64,000 nucleotides of DNA from contig NZ_MTSD02000001.1 in the NCBI RefSeq assembly GCF_001995095.2, positions 372,001 to 436,000 of the forward strand, given 5' to 3'. Below, piece by piece: positions 10,708 to 20,101 of this stretch. The position numbers and the translations under genes are program-made. This DNA is from Oceanospirillum linum. GTDB lineage: Bacteria > Pseudomonadota > Gammaproteobacteria > Pseudomonadales > Halomonadaceae. The notes below the pieces were generated by a model. The model did no database searches, was not told where the DNA came from, and saw nothing but the letters and a program-made list of their open reading frames with translations. Position 1 is the stretch's first letter, and each line of letters opens with the position of its first letter.

Positions 10708-10762
10708 TACCTGGAAAAAACACTCCTGCTATAGTTTCCTTCAGATAGGAGAATATAACAGG
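10708..10762. terminator. Imperfect inverted repeat between convergent csiV and chemoreceptor genes
   Basis: CTCCTGCTATAG...TATAACAGGAG forms an imperfect stem between two converging genes. It lacks a T-run on either strand, so a role as a bidirectional terminator is only suggested by position. Confidence 0.3.
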
Positions 10763-10789
10763 AGCCGTTGAGTAGGGGGCGGTAAAGAT

Positions 10790-12640
10790 TTAAACCCTGA
10801 ATGCTGCTACAACCCGTTGTAGCTGATCTGCCTGCTGAGAGATCTCTTCACTCGCCTCCGAGTTACGGCGAACAGCTTCAGCAGTACCCTCCGTAATATC
10901 ACGAATGACAACAATATTCTGACCAACTTCATTGGCCACACTGCTTTGCTCTTCAATGGCAGCCGCAACCTGAGTCGCACGATCAGAAATATCTGTTACG
11001 TCCTGAGTTATCGCCATCAGAACTGTTTCAACCTGAACAGCCTGGTCCCGGCTCTCCATACCCTGGTTCCGGCTACTATGAATCAACTGAACAATATCAT
11101 CCGTCTTACCCTGCAACGAGCGGGTAATCTCGGAGATCTCCTGAGTAGCATCCTGAGTACGTCCAGCCAGGGCCCGAACCTCATCTGCAACCACAGCAAA
11201 GCCACGCCCTTGCCCTCCTGCTCGTGCAGCCTCAATCGCAGCATTTAATGCCAACAGATTAGTCTGCTCAGCAATTCCCTGAATAACACCTAGGACCTGA
11301 CCAATAGTCTGACTCTGTTCAGATAACTCTGAAACCGTCGATACAGACCCTTCCAGCTGATCAGAGAGATCACGAATCAGGCTAATAGCCCGTTTCACCT
11401 GCTGCTGGCCACTGACCGCATCCTGATGGGTATTACGGGCATTAACAGCCATATGTTCAGTGTTATCAGCAATCTCCTCTACCGTACTCACCATCTCAGT
11501 CACTGCGGTAGCAACCTGATCTGTCTCCTGACGCTGACGATCAACATCAGAAGCAGTTTGAGAAGCGCGGTCAGAAAGCTGATTCGTAGTATGATTCATA
11601 GCACTAACAGCGTCATTGACCTGACAAATTACTTTCTGAAAACCTGCCAGCATATTATTCAGCGATGAAGCCATCATAGTGATTTCATCCTGACCCGTCT
11701 GCTCAACACGAAGCTTCAGGTCATGCGTCTCATGAATTCTCTGTATATCTCTCTGAATCCGGTTAATCGGCTGAAAGATAGAACGACCTATCAGATAGAT
11801 AGTTACCATGGTGATAAGAAGAGCCACAACAAATACGGAAACCGCCAGGGTATGGGCCCAGGCGATACTGACAGCTAACTGATCACTTACTTTTTGCAAG
11901 GTCGAATCCAGCAATACCTCTGTACTCTGAATACGCTCGCGCATCTTAAGCCTCAACCCCTTGCTACTGCTTAGCCCAAGCTGCTCCCGACTTTTTACAT
12001 AAGCGGAAAATTTCTGCTGATAGATATCCGCATAGCCAAGAAGGCTCTGATCAACCCCCAATTGTTTCAGCTGCTGCTTCAGCACCACCATTAACGTACT
12101 GAATTTCTCTGGATATTTTGCAGTGCCGCGCAAAATAAAGTCTTTTTCTGCCCGGCGAAGCTGAAGCATTGTCACCATGACAGCATCAGCAGAGAGTACT
12201 TTCAATTCGCGCTCAATATTGTGCACGGCTTGCCGTAGTTCACCCTGTAAACCAGATTCATGATCCAGGCCAACCTTTTCAGTGGCTTTTACCACACCAT
12301 GAAAACTGCTTTGATATTGACTGAAGGTCGTTTCAAGCTGCTTCAGCTCCGGAAGCTGCAGATCATACTCATCAGCAATACCTTGCAGTTCCTCAAGTAC
12401 AGTACGGGTATGGTGAATTTTCTCATCAAAGCGCGGAACATATTTCAGGTCGCTGCGAGCCATAAAGTCTTTTTCATAGCGACGCATACTCAACATATCA
12501 GACTCAAGGTTGTGGGCAAGTTCCTGCCCACGCCCCAACTTTTCAACCGTCGTTAATGCCCAGATAAAAAGTCCGAACATCACCAACATTACCACCACGA
12601 CAATCGCCGCATTAATTGAAAGCTTGTGCTTAATCAGCAT
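10790..12640 (-). CDS. Methyl-accepting chemotaxis protein with HBM-type sensor domain
   Basis: A 616-residue transmembrane chemoreceptor. TM1 is at about residues 11-31 and TM2 at about 257-285, with a roughly 225-residue periplasmic module between them. That module contains two copies of an R-R-x-E-K-D-F motif ([11 protein letters not shown] and [11 protein letters not shown]), the hallmark of helical bimodular (HBM) sensors such as McpS of Pseudomonas putida, which bind organic acids. A HAMP domain follows, then the signalling domain with the hairpin tip [18 protein letters not shown] near residue 458. Signals go to CheA/CheW, which are not in this window. No CheR-tethering pentapeptide is seen at the C-terminus. 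The ligand is unknown. Three direct repeats lie in its upstream region. Confidence 0.9.
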   Translation of the reverse strand: MLIKHKLSINAAIVVVVMLVMFGLFIWALTTVEKLGRGQELAHNLESDMLSMRRYEKDFMARSDLKYVPRFDEKIHHTRTVLEELQGIADEYDLQLPELKQLETTFSQYQSSFHGVVKATEKVGLDHESGLQGELRQAVHNIERELKVLSADAVMVTMLQLRRAEKDFILRGTAKYPEKFSTLMVVLKQQLKQLGVDQSLLGYADIYQQKFSAYVKSREQLGLSSSKGLRLKMRERIQSTEVLLDSTLQKVSDQLAVSIAWAHTLAVSVFVVALLITMVTIYLIGRSIFQPINRIQRDIQRIHETHDLKLRVEQTGQDEITMMASSLNNMLAGFQKVICQVNDAVSAMNHTTNQLSDRASQTASDVDRQRQETDQVATAVTEMVSTVEEIADNTEHMAVNARNTHQDAVSGQQQVKRAISLIRDLSDQLEGSVSTVSELSEQSQTIGQVLGVIQGIAEQTNLLALNAAIEAARAGGQGRGFAVVADEVRALAGRTQDATQEISEITRSLQGKTDDIVQLIHSSRNQGMESRDQAVQVETVLMAITQDVTDISDRATQVAAAIEEQSSVANEVGQNIVVIRDITEGTAEAVRRNSEASEEISQQADQLQRVVAAFRV

Positions 12641-12766
12641 AGAAAGAAAACCTTAGTCGATTCATCAAAGCTCAAAGACCGAATAGTCTTTAGCTGAACA
12701 GAGCTTGTCGTGATTCCTTTCTAAATAAGCACAAGCCTCCTTGTTATACCTTCATTCAGATCCACG

Positions 12767-12807
12767 ATTACACTTTGTCACAATTATAATTACACTTTAT
12801 TACACTT
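12767..12807. repeat. Three direct repeats of ATTACACTT upstream of the HBM chemoreceptor
   Basis: Identical 9-base copies occur at 12767-12775, 12789-12797 and 12799-12807, so they start 22 and 10 bases apart, close to two and one helical turns. They lie 127-167 bases upstream of the chemoreceptor start (12640) in AT-rich DNA. This looks like an array of binding sites for a regulator, but the factor is unknown. Confidence 0.5.
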
Positions 12808-12893
12808 AGTTATTCTTTTTGTCCAGTTTAAAAGCGTGATAATCATAATACAGATAAAGAATAATCTTAAGAATCAGTAAGATAGATACTTGG

Positions 12894-14537
12894 TTAAACA
12901 TTAAAGCGATTCATATGTCCTGATACAGCCTGAACAGACCGCTCCAGATCACAACTGGCTTGTCGGGTTGAGTCTGCCAATGAGGACAGCTGGTCAGACT
13001 GTTCATTAATTTCATGCACCGTATCGTTAATATGGTTAGCCACTACAGACTGCTCTTCAGTTGCCGTCGCAATTTGTGCTGACATGCTATTGATCGTGTT
13101 AATACCGGAAACGATTCCCTCCAATGCGTCACTGGCAGACTGAGCACTACCGACCGTAGCGGTGACCTGATCACTGGCTCCCTGCATCGCCTGAACTGAG
13201 TCAGCAACCCCTTGCTGCAACCGTTCAATCATTTGCTGAATATCCTGGGTCGACTGCTGAGTCCGGGAGGCTAATGTTCGTACTTCATCGGCTACAACCG
13301 CAAATCCACGACCTGCTTCGCCTGCACGAGCAGCCTCGATAGCCGCGTTTAATGCTAACAGATTGGTTTGCTCTGCAATTCCGCCAATAACACCAAGTAC
13401 AGACGCAATATTATTACTCTCCGACTCCAGCTGGGTAATCAGATCAACAGCACGCCCCATCTCTTTGGATAGCACATCAATCTGGGAAGACGCATCACGA
13501 ATGGCAGTACCTGATACCTGAACATCATGATCTGCCTGATCAGACTCAGACGAGGTATTTTGAGCATTAACAGCAATTTCCTGAATTGCCTGCTGCATCT
13601 GATGTACAGCTGTCAGCACCTGTTCAACCGAGCGACTCTGATGTTCAGCACGCTCACCAGTCTGTGCAGCACTAGCCAACAAACCATTAACACCTTGAGC
13701 CATCTCCTGCACATGATCCTGAGCTTCCGCAATCATGGTCTGTAAAAACTCAAGCAGACGATTTACCTGATTAGCCAAACGGGCTATTTCATTTTGCCCC
13801 TCCGCCGGAAGTCTCTGGGTAAGGTCACCACCACCATCAGCAAGTGCTGCCATCAGTGCTTCCAGGTGAGTTAAAGGTTGCGCGATTAAGCGAGGGATAA
13901 ACACGGTTGCAATCAAAGCGGTAATAACGGTCAAAGCAAGAATAACAGCAGCGTTTGAACGCTCATCACTGGAGACCTGAGTGATCTCTTCTGCCAATAT
14001 ATTTGCCCGATTATCGATGCCTTCACCCATCCGGTCATATTGCCCACGCAATTCAGAAAAGGCAGCACCTTCAGAACCTGTCATCAGGATAAAAGCGACC
14101 TGACTGTTTCTGGCATCGGCGGCTGACATTACTTTTTTCGCTTCCTGCTGCCAATTCTGTAGCGCCCGATGAAACTCATCTTCAGACTGCAGAACAACCC
14201 CGGCTTCCGCTGCTAGCTTACGGGCCAGAGCCATCCGCTCTACAGCCTGCTGAACATTCTCATCAAAGTCAGCTCTGGCACGATCAACTGAAGCTCCCTG
14301 ACGACTCAGTGTCACATAGTCTCTTAGTGCAACCGCAGCCTGATAAAGATCCCGATCTGCATTTAACACTGCGCTTGAAGCCGGTGTCAGCATAGTTGCC
14401 ATTCGCTCCGAGCGTTCACTGACATGTGAAATTCCGCGCGCTCCTATATACCCTTCAACCAGGATGAGAAACAAAAGCACCATAATAGGCAGGGCAACCT
14501 GCCATCTTAAGCTCAGTCTGCTATACGATTTGATCAT
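12894..14537 (-). CDS. Methyl-accepting chemotaxis protein, four-helix-bundle type
   Basis: A 547-residue chemoreceptor with TM1 at about 13-33, a periplasmic region of about 155 residues predicted to be all helical (4HB_MCP-like: [33 protein letters not shown] in parts), TM2 at about 195-215, a HAMP domain and a cytoplasmic signalling domain with [18 protein letters not shown] near residue 389. The sensor domain differs from that of the adjacent receptor, so the two are not a recent duplication. The gap of about 250 bases between them suggests separate promoters. Ligand unknown. Confidence 0.9.
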   Translation of the reverse strand: MIKSYSRLSLRWQVALPIMVLLFLILVEGYIGARGISHVSERSERMATMLTPASSAVLNADRDLYQAAVALRDYVTLSRQGASVDRARADFDENVQQAVERMALARKLAAEAGVVLQSEDEFHRALQNWQQEAKKVMSAADARNSQVAFILMTGSEGAAFSELRGQYDRMGEGIDNRANILAEEITQVSSDERSNAAVILALTVITALIATVFIPRLIAQPLTHLEALMAALADGGGDLTQRLPAEGQNEIARLANQVNRLLEFLQTMIAEAQDHVQEMAQGVNGLLASAAQTGERAEHQSRSVEQVLTAVHQMQQAIQEIAVNAQNTSSESDQADHDVQVSGTAIRDASSQIDVLSKEMGRAVDLITQLESESNNIASVLGVIGGIAEQTNLLALNAAIEAARAGEAGRGFAVVADEVRTLASRTQQSTQDIQQMIERLQQGVADSVQAMQGASDQVTATVGSAQSASDALEGIVSGINTINSMSAQIATATEEQSVVANHINDTVHEINEQSDQLSSLADSTRQASCDLERSVQAVSGHMNRFNV

Positions 14538-14672
14538 GGCCTAACCCCACTCTTTATTTAAATCCGTTTTTTGTTCTCTGAATTTACCTTATACAGATAG
14601 GCACCTCTGTCCTATTAATCATAGGAATAAAGTCTCCTTATTAACAAAAATAAATGGAGTTAAAAACGAAAA

Positions 14673-14696
14673 AACCCTCTTCACAAGAAGAGGGTT
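14673..14696 (-). terminator. Rho-independent terminator of the NCS2 permease gene
   Basis: A perfect 10-base stem (AACCCTCTTC/GAAGAGGGTT) with a four-base loop runs into a T-run on the minus strand, about 30 bases after the permease stop codon. Confidence 0.88.
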
Positions 14697-14727
14697 CTAA
14701 TTCTGAATCATGAGTAAGTAGTAAGAA

Positions 14728-16104
14728 TCAGTCCACCGAAGTAGCATCCTCTTCTACATGAATCGCTTCTTCATCTTTCGCAGCATTCTTAGTTCTGTGC
14801 TCAATAAGGAAGTAAAGAACCAGACCTACGCCCAGGCCCCAGGCTGCACCATGTACCGACAGTACAACACCCATGATACCGGCAACCCCCATAGAGGTTG
14901 CACTTTCAATCTGTTCCACCGCAACAGCAATACACAGATAGCCCGTAATGATCAGCGTGATCGACAGCGCAATCGGTAATACAGGCTTAAACAGCGTAAT
15001 CAGGGGCAAAATAAACAGCGCGATAAAACCAACAATCCAGAAAACACCTGCACCAGAGTAAATAGTATCCATGGCACCACGGCCATAACGATAGCGCTCA
15101 GCAATCGTCGCCATTACACCCGTGAATAAAGGACCCGCCAAACCCGGGTACGGCGCAAAGAAAGAATGCATCAGATTACGAAGACCTGTTACCAGGTGAA
15201 CGCGATCAACATCAACTTCGATCTTTTCATCAGGGCGTAAATGATCAACACGGCTCAGCAGACTCTGACCCACAATAATGTCACCAAAAGCGATGATATA
15301 CGCAATGATCGCCGTTGGAATCGCAGCGAGGAACAGGTCAATACCCGGCATACCTATGGTAAACGGCAGATAATCCCAAATCGCTGCAAAGTTAGGTGTA
15401 GAAATCCCCATCTCAATTTCAGGCAGTGGGTATTCACCAACACTCCACCCGATTGCCATAGCGATCAGCATGCCTGGCACCATGCCATAACCGGCAATAG
15501 TTTTTGCCCAACGATGCTTCTCTACCCAACCACGGAAAGACAGTGAGAACAACACATAAGCTGTAATCAGACCACCAATACCCAGAGATATTGGAGTACT
15601 GTTCAGGCGGCCACCATCAACAATTTCACCGCTGATTGCCGCAATACCAGCGCCCAGCAGAATACCCGCTTTAATAGAATCAGGTATCGAGTTCACCAGC
15701 TTAGAACCTAACCGGGTAACCCCCATAAAGAGAAACACAGCAGTGACAACCAGCTGCAATGCCACCAGGGCTTTAATCGCTTCAGGGCCAGGTTCAAAAT
15801 CTCCGATAAAGAGAAGAACAACAGGGATAGCAGGAGTGATCCATCCGGGCACAAACGGTACACCGAGCAGATTAGGTAGCATGAAACCAATACCACAAAT
15901 AACAACATAAGCCAGAGCTACATCATAAGGTAGCCCCAGGTACTTTTGCAGCAGCGGGATCATTGCCATACCCACGACAAACATCACCATACCCTGAACC
16001 GTCTCAGCCAGCTCCCAGCGGTAGTGAATGAATGGCAGACGAATTTTAAACGGACCCGCAGGCCAGTACGGATGCTCTTCTCCGTGTTTACGTTTTAATA
16101 GCAC
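14728..16104 (-). CDS. NCS2-family (SLC23-like) nucleobase permease
   Basis: A 458-residue inner-membrane transporter with about 12-14 hydrophobic segments. Composition and motifs fit the nucleobase:cation symporter-2/SLC23 superfamily, including GIGFMLPNLLGVPFVPGW near the N-terminus and the helix-8/10-type stretches AYIIAFGDIIVGQSLL and TGVMATIAERYRYGRG. The C-terminal tail is acidic and cytoplasmic. The substrate cannot be named; a purine, pyrimidine or similar compound is likely. It is monocistronic, with its own terminator and an upstream region holding several TGACYT-type dyads. Confidence 0.78.
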   Translation of the reverse strand: MLLKRKHGEEHPYWPAGPFKIRLPFIHYRWELAETVQGMVMFVVGMAMIPLLQKYLGLPYDVALAYVVICGIGFMLPNLLGVPFVPGWITPAIPVVLLFIGDFEPGPEAIKALVALQLVVTAVFLFMGVTRLGSKLVNSIPDSIKAGILLGAGIAAISGEIVDGGRLNSTPISLGIGGLITAYVLFSLSFRGWVEKHRWAKTIAGYGMVPGMLIAMAIGWSVGEYPLPEIEMGISTPNFAAIWDYLPFTIGMPGIDLFLAAIPTAIIAYIIAFGDIIVGQSLLSRVDHLRPDEKIEVDVDRVHLVTGLRNLMHSFFAPYPGLAGPLFTGVMATIAERYRYGRGAMDTIYSGAGVFWIVGFIALFILPLITLFKPVLPIALSITLIITGYLCIAVAVEQIESATSMGVAGIMGVVLSVHGAAWGLGVGLVLYFLIEHRTKNAAKDEEAIHVEEDATSVD

Positions 16105-16580
16105 AGTAACACCTGTTAATTATCAATTTATTTTTAGTTTATTCAGCCATACCGATATCAGGAAACTGATTTGTCATTATCGTTATACAGAGCCATCCGG
16201 CATGATCAGGTGCTTTTTACCTTTCTTTCGCATCCGCAGCATATTAGACCTTGGTCAGAGCATGGTATGACTTCAAGGTCACTCTTCATCTATAATTTTC
16301 AATGACTTAGAAGTCACATACCAACCTATCAACCGGAAGGCCATGTCATGCATAGGCTACATAAAATTCAGCCAGCCCTTTGACAGCTAAACTTGAGCCA
16401 TCTTTTCGGAAACAGGTATACGACTAAAAGATAAGCACTCCGGCGCAGAGATACCGGGCCTGTTCTTTCATTTCCTGCAGATGTTATGCTTATGTCACAG
16501 ATGGGTATTAACATCTTATGAAACAGCATGTTAGCAACATACTTTTTCATCATTCGCCAGAAAAAATCTAAGAGGCCTCT
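16105..16580. other. Divergent intergenic region between the NCS2 permease and yfcL
   Basis: About 475 bases without a credible gene. The part 140-215 bases from the permease start contains three small dyads with TGACYT/ARGTCA half-sites. The yfcL-proximal part holds AAGAGG as its ribosome site. An 87-codon minus-strand frame overlaps yfcL and has no protein-like features. No RNA gene was recognised. Confidence 0.6.
16247..16316. promoter_or_regulatory. Cluster of three dyad sites (putative operators) upstream of the NCS2 permease
   Basis: GACCTTGGTC (16247-16256), TGACTTCAAGGTCA (16268-16281) and TGACTTAGAAGTCA (16303-16316) are each inverted repeats with a two-base centre; the last is perfect. 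Centres are 23 and 35 bases apart. Shared half-site TGACYT/ARGTCA suggests one dimeric repressor or activator binding repeatedly. The factor is not identifiable from sequence. Confidence 0.45.
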
Positions 16581-16844
16581 ATGCAAACCTTTAGTCAGCG
16601 TGCAGATCAACTTGCTGAAGTATTGAAACAAATGGAGATGCAGGCCGATGAATCACAGCTCTTTGCTCTGGGTTACATCATTCCGCAGCTAACATTGGTT
16701 GCTGAATATGTCGAGCCTGAAGACGACTTTGATACCTGCTTTACTCGTTGGCTGCATCAGGTATTCACTGATGATGGCATGAACAATGAAGATCAGCAGG
16801 AGATTTTACAGATCTGGCAGGCAGCTCAAATTAAAGCTCAATAA
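16581..16844 (+). CDS. yfcL: YfcL-family protein
   Basis: A small acidic soluble protein of 87 residues. The spacing of ADESQLFALGYIIPQLTLV followed by a helical acidic C-terminal half resembles E. coli YfcL (DELFASGYLRGHLTLA...), a family with no established function. A good AGAGG ribosome site lies before the ATG. It is followed after 142 bases by ppnN on the same strand. Confidence 0.7.
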   Translation: MQTFSQRADQLAEVLKQMEMQADESQLFALGYIIPQLTLVAEYVEPEDDFDTCFTRWLHQVFTDDGMNNEDQQEILQIWQAAQIKAQ

Positions 16845-16986
16845 CCTATACCCCTCCCTGTATCTTGAAATATAGCCGGGCAGAATCAGAAACAGAAAAT
16901 CTCAGCACGGTAAACAGGCAAGATTAAAAAGATAAGCAAAGCACAGTCCTGAAAAGACAACAGATGCAGGGACAGGAGATAACGGT

Positions 16987-18378
16987 ATGACATCACATAA
17001 AAAGCCAAAAGGCATTGATACACATATTTCGCCAGAAGGTAGCCTTGAAGTACTGTCTCAGACTGAAGTGAACCGGTTGAAATGTACTTCTGAAAACGGC
17101 CAGTACAACCTGTTAAGAGGTTGTGCTCTGGCAGTCCTTAACTGTGGCAGTCATACTGACGACAGTAAGGCGATACTGGAGCAGAACAAAGCATTTGATA
17201 TTGAAGTGCTTCAACAGGACAGAGGTATCAAGATTCACCTGACACAAGCCCCGGCATCTGCTTTTGTCGATGGTCAGATGATCAGAGGTATCAGAGAGCA
17301 TCTTTCCTCTGTTCTGAGGGATATTGTTTATGTCAGCAGCGAAGTTCAGCACAATAGCCGCTTTGACCTGAATGATTCCGAAGGGATCACCAATGCAATT
17401 TTCCATATATTGCGTAATGCAGGTACCCTGAAAGCAAACCATACGCCGGATATGGTGGTTTGCTGGGGTGGTCACTCGATCAGTCGTGAAGAATACCGCT
17501 ACACTAAAGATGTTGGCCATGAGCTTGGCTTACGTGGTCTCAATATCTGCACCGGCTGCGGGCCAGGTGCTATGAAAGGGCCCATGAAAGGGGCTAATCT
17601 TGCCCATGCCAAACAGCGTATTCAGAATGGCCGTTATCTGGGAATTTCTGAGCCAGGTATCATTGCGGCAGAGTCACCCAACCCGATTGTCAATGAATTG
17701 ATTATCATGCCCGATATTGAAAAGCGCCTTGAAGCCTTTGTTCGTGTCGGTCATGCCATTATTGTATTTCCCGGGGGAGCAGGAACCGCTGAAGAGATCC
17801 TTTATCTTCTCGGAGTACTGCTCAACCCTCAAAACGACGACATCCCTTTCCCGGTTATCTTCACAGGCCCGGAAAGCAGCCGTGACTACTGGCAACAGAT
17901 CAATCAGTTCATTGGGCTAACACTGGGCTACCAGGCGCAACAACGCTATAAAATCATTATTGATGACCCAGCCCGGGTAGCCCGCGAGATATCTCACGGT
18001 ATCTCTGAAGTTAAGAAATCCCGGTGTATCAGCAGCGATGCCTTTTATTTCAACTGGCGTTTAAAGATAAGCCCCGAGTTTCAACAACCTTTTGAACCAA
18101 ATCATGAGAATATGGCATCACTCAATATACGCTTTGACCAGCCGACACATATACTGGCCGCAAACTTGCGACGTGCCTTCTCAGGTATTGTTGCAGGCAA
18201 TGTTAAAGCTCAGGGAATCACTGCAATTGAGCGATTAGGCCCGTTCCAGATCAATGGTGACGAAGAGATCATGGCCCCTCTTGACGCACTGTTACAATCT
18301 TTTGTGCAACAACAACGCATGAAACTGCCGGGAACAGAGTATAATCCATGCTATGAGATTGCTAAGGACAGTAAATAG
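16987..18378 (+). CDS. ppnN: Pyrimidine/purine nucleotide 5'-monophosphate nucleosidase PpnN
   Basis: PpnN (formerly YgdH) hydrolyses nucleoside monophosphates to base plus ribose 5-phosphate; in E. coli it is activated by (p)ppGpp. The 463-residue length fits. The central LOG/lysine-decarboxylase-like Rossmann domain carries GGHSISREEY, CTGCGPGAMKGPMKGA and the signature PGGAGTAEE near residues 261-269. The N-terminal segment SPEGSLEVLSQTEVNRL and the C-terminal domain match the PpnN subfamily rather than the short LOG proteins. AGGAG lies before the ATG. Confidence 0.93.
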   Translation: MTSHKKPKGIDTHISPEGSLEVLSQTEVNRLKCTSENGQYNLLRGCALAVLNCGSHTDDSKAILEQNKAFDIEVLQQDRGIKIHLTQAPASAFVDGQMIRGIREHLSSVLRDIVYVSSEVQHNSRFDLNDSEGITNAIFHILRNAGTLKANHTPDMVVCWGGHSISREEYRYTKDVGHELGLRGLNICTGCGPGAMKGPMKGANLAHAKQRIQNGRYLGISEPGIIAAESPNPIVNELIIMPDIEKRLEAFVRVGHAIIVFPGGAGTAEEILYLLGVLLNPQNDDIPFPVIFTGPESSRDYWQQINQFIGLTLGYQAQQRYKIIIDDPARVAREISHGISEVKKSRCISSDAFYFNWRLKISPEFQQPFEPNHENMASLNIRFDQPTHILAANLRRAFSGIVAGNVKAQGITAIERLGPFQINGDEEIMAPLDALLQSFVQQQRMKLPGTEYNPCYEIAKDSK

Positions 18379-18473
18379 CACGCATAAATATCCTGCTTGT
18401 TGCAAAAAAAGGATAACAGATAAGGATCAGGATACAGTGGTTGAAAGCCCTGTATTGATGTCTGAGGTTTTCA

Positions 18474-18773
18474 ATGCAAAACATGAGAAAGCTGAAGGAA
18501 GATGCCCTTCGGCGAAAACAAGAGTTCGAAGAAAAGCAGCGTAACGAAGAACTCAAAAAACAGAGAAAAATGAGCGGTGGCCGCTCATCACGCTCGGATA
18601 AACGACGCCCCTCTAAAGGGCGAGGCAGTAGTGCAGATCAGCGCCGTAAAGCGGTGCCTGCGCGGACTCAGGTGCGTAAAAAAGCGAAAAAAACCCCTGG
18701 TCGCTGGGTTATCGACACTCTTCTTGTTGTCGGAACCCTGATGGCTTTGGTTGCGCTGTTTAATCCCTACTAG
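18474..18773 (+). CDS. Small basic protein with C-terminal membrane helix, unknown function
   Basis: I do not recognise this 99-residue protein. Residues 1-35 form a charged likely coiled coil (Glu/Lys/Arg/Gln rich), residues 35-75 are a very basic Ser/Arg/Lys-rich linker, and residues 77-96 form one hydrophobic helix (WVIDTLLVVGTLMALVALF) ending NPY. That predicts a tail-anchored inner-membrane protein with a cytoplasmic, positively charged domain that could touch nucleic acid or phospholipid. TGAGG lies seven bases before the ATG. It follows ppnN by 95 bases and is closed by an intrinsic terminator. Confidence 0.7.
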   Translation: MQNMRKLKEDALRRKQEFEEKQRNEELKKQRKMSGGRSSRSDKRRPSKGRGSSADQRRKAVPARTQVRKKAKKTPGRWVIDTLLVVGTLMALVALFNPY

Positions 18774-18793
18774 CCTTATTCACGATAATATTC

Positions 18794-18822
18794 AGCCAGA
18801 GTGACCAATCCTCTGGCTTTTT
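18794..18822 (+). terminator. Rho-independent terminator after the 99-aa gene
   Basis: Eight-base stem AGCCAGAG/CTCTGGCT with a nine-base loop followed by TTTTT, 20 bases past the stop codon. Confidence 0.8.
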
Positions 18823-18928
18823 AATTCTGTATGGTCACGCTTTATACCATCAGCAAGCCTTTTCTGCTTCCGCCTGGCAGTAGGCTCTCCCTAAAAGGAC
18901 TCAGGGCTAAAAAAACAGGGCCTTGCTT

Positions 18929-20101
18929 TTAATAGACTGAACGGGGAGGTGCCATTGATTTGAGCGAGCTTATCAGCCTATTAAGTTCATGCTCGTCACC
19001 GGGCAAACCAAAACGTAACCGACCATATGGCTCAAAAGTGCGAACCCAGATGCCTTGTTGTGCAAGCTTCTGCTGGACCCATCTCACAGATCCATGGTAC
19101 TCACTGGCATCTGCGAGCAGCACTAGGCTCACAAACAGCGGCGTTTGGCCCAATTCAAGATTCTGTGGAAATGCGTGTTCCAGATGAATGGCCAGCCGCC
19201 TGCTTTTATCTGCTAATTGCTCCCTCGCCCTGCTTTGCCAAGCAACATCATTTAGCATACGGGTTGTCAGCCAGCTGGTCACACCACTGACTGGCCAGGG
19301 ACCTGTATTTATTTTCAACTCTTCTATCAGGGTCGCCCCCGCTAATACAAAACCACTGCGTATTCCGGCCAGGCCAAAAAACTTCCCGATAGAGCGTAAG
19401 ACAATGATCGAGTCGCAGGCATCACAGGCAACACTCAGTCTTTCCTGCTCAGCAGAGGAATAGGCATCAATAAAAGCCTCATCCACCACCAACCAGCCTT
19501 GCTTTCCCGCTAATATGCGATGGCATGCAAGCAGCGTCTCCCGACTAAAATGCTGCCCTGTGGGATTATTCGGGTTAATTACCACTAAAATATCGCAGGC
19601 CTCAGCACAGGCAATTAGCTCAAGGGCATTGCTCGCATGGTAACAAAGCACTTCAAATCCGGATTTTTGCCAACACCAGGCATGCTCACGGTAGCCCTCT
19701 TCCGGTACTGCAACAGTTTTAGTATAGGAACAGCGCTTAGCCTCCGGCCCAATGTCTATACTCTGTGTCTCAGATATCTGCCTCAGAAATAAAGCGGACA
19801 ATAACTCGATCCCTTGTTGAGAGCCATTTACAGGCCATAAATCAAGCTGCCGATAATAACCCCGGGCGGCCTGTAACAGAGCATCATAGTCATCCGGTAA
19901 ATCCTGAAAGCAGCTGACAGGGATAGCAGGAACCGGCCAGGAGTCAGGGTTGAGCCCGGCAGAGAGGTCCACCCAGTGCTTGATATCAGGATAAGCTTGC
20001 CTGGCCCTCTTCAGATCTCCACCATGCCGGGGGGCATCAAGAGAAGGCAGCTTTGACAGCAGCTTTTTTTCCGATGAGTACGATTGATAGAATAACGACA
20101 T
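18929..20101 (-). CDS. cobC: Threonine-phosphate decarboxylase-like aminotransferase (cobalamin side chain)
   Basis: A fold-type I PLP enzyme of 390 residues. It opens with APRHGGDLKRARQAYP and DLSAGLNPDSWP, the signature of the CobC (pseudomonad naming)/CobD (Salmonella naming) family, which makes (R)-1-amino-2-propanol phosphate from L-threonine phosphate. NPNNPTG, VVDEAFID and RSIGKFFGLAGIRSGF are present; the lysine in the last motif, near residue 237, should hold PLP. The gene directly follows cbiB (its start at 20101 abuts the cbiB stop at 20102), whose enzyme uses the product. Confidence 0.88.
   Translation of the reverse strand: MSLFYQSYSSEKKLLSKLPSLDAPRHGGDLKRARQAYPDIKHWVDLSAGLNPDSWPVPAIPVSCFQDLPDDYDALLQAARGYYRQLDLWPVNGSQQGIELLSALFLRQISETQSIDIGPEAKRCSYTKTVAVPEEGYREHAWCWQKSGFEVLCYHASNALELIACAEACDILVVINPNNPTGQHFSRETLLACHRILAGKQGWLVVDEAFIDAYSSAEQERLSVACDACDSIIVLRSIGKFFGLAGIRSGFVLAGATLIEELKINTGPWPVSGVTSWLTTRMLNDVAWQSRAREQLADKSRRLAIHLEHAFPQNLELGQTPLFVSLVLLADASEYHGSVRWVQQKLAQQGIWVRTFEPYGRLRFGLPGDEHELNRLISSLKSMAPPRSVY

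Noticed and set aside
16368-16631. 87-codon minus-strand frame overlapping yfcL
   Set aside because: Overlaps a credible gene on the opposite strand and lacks a ribosome site; composition is not protein-like.
18353-18544. 63-codon plus-strand frame between ppnN and the 99-aa gene
   Set aside because: It overlaps both genes out of frame and has a poorer start context than the 99-aa gene.
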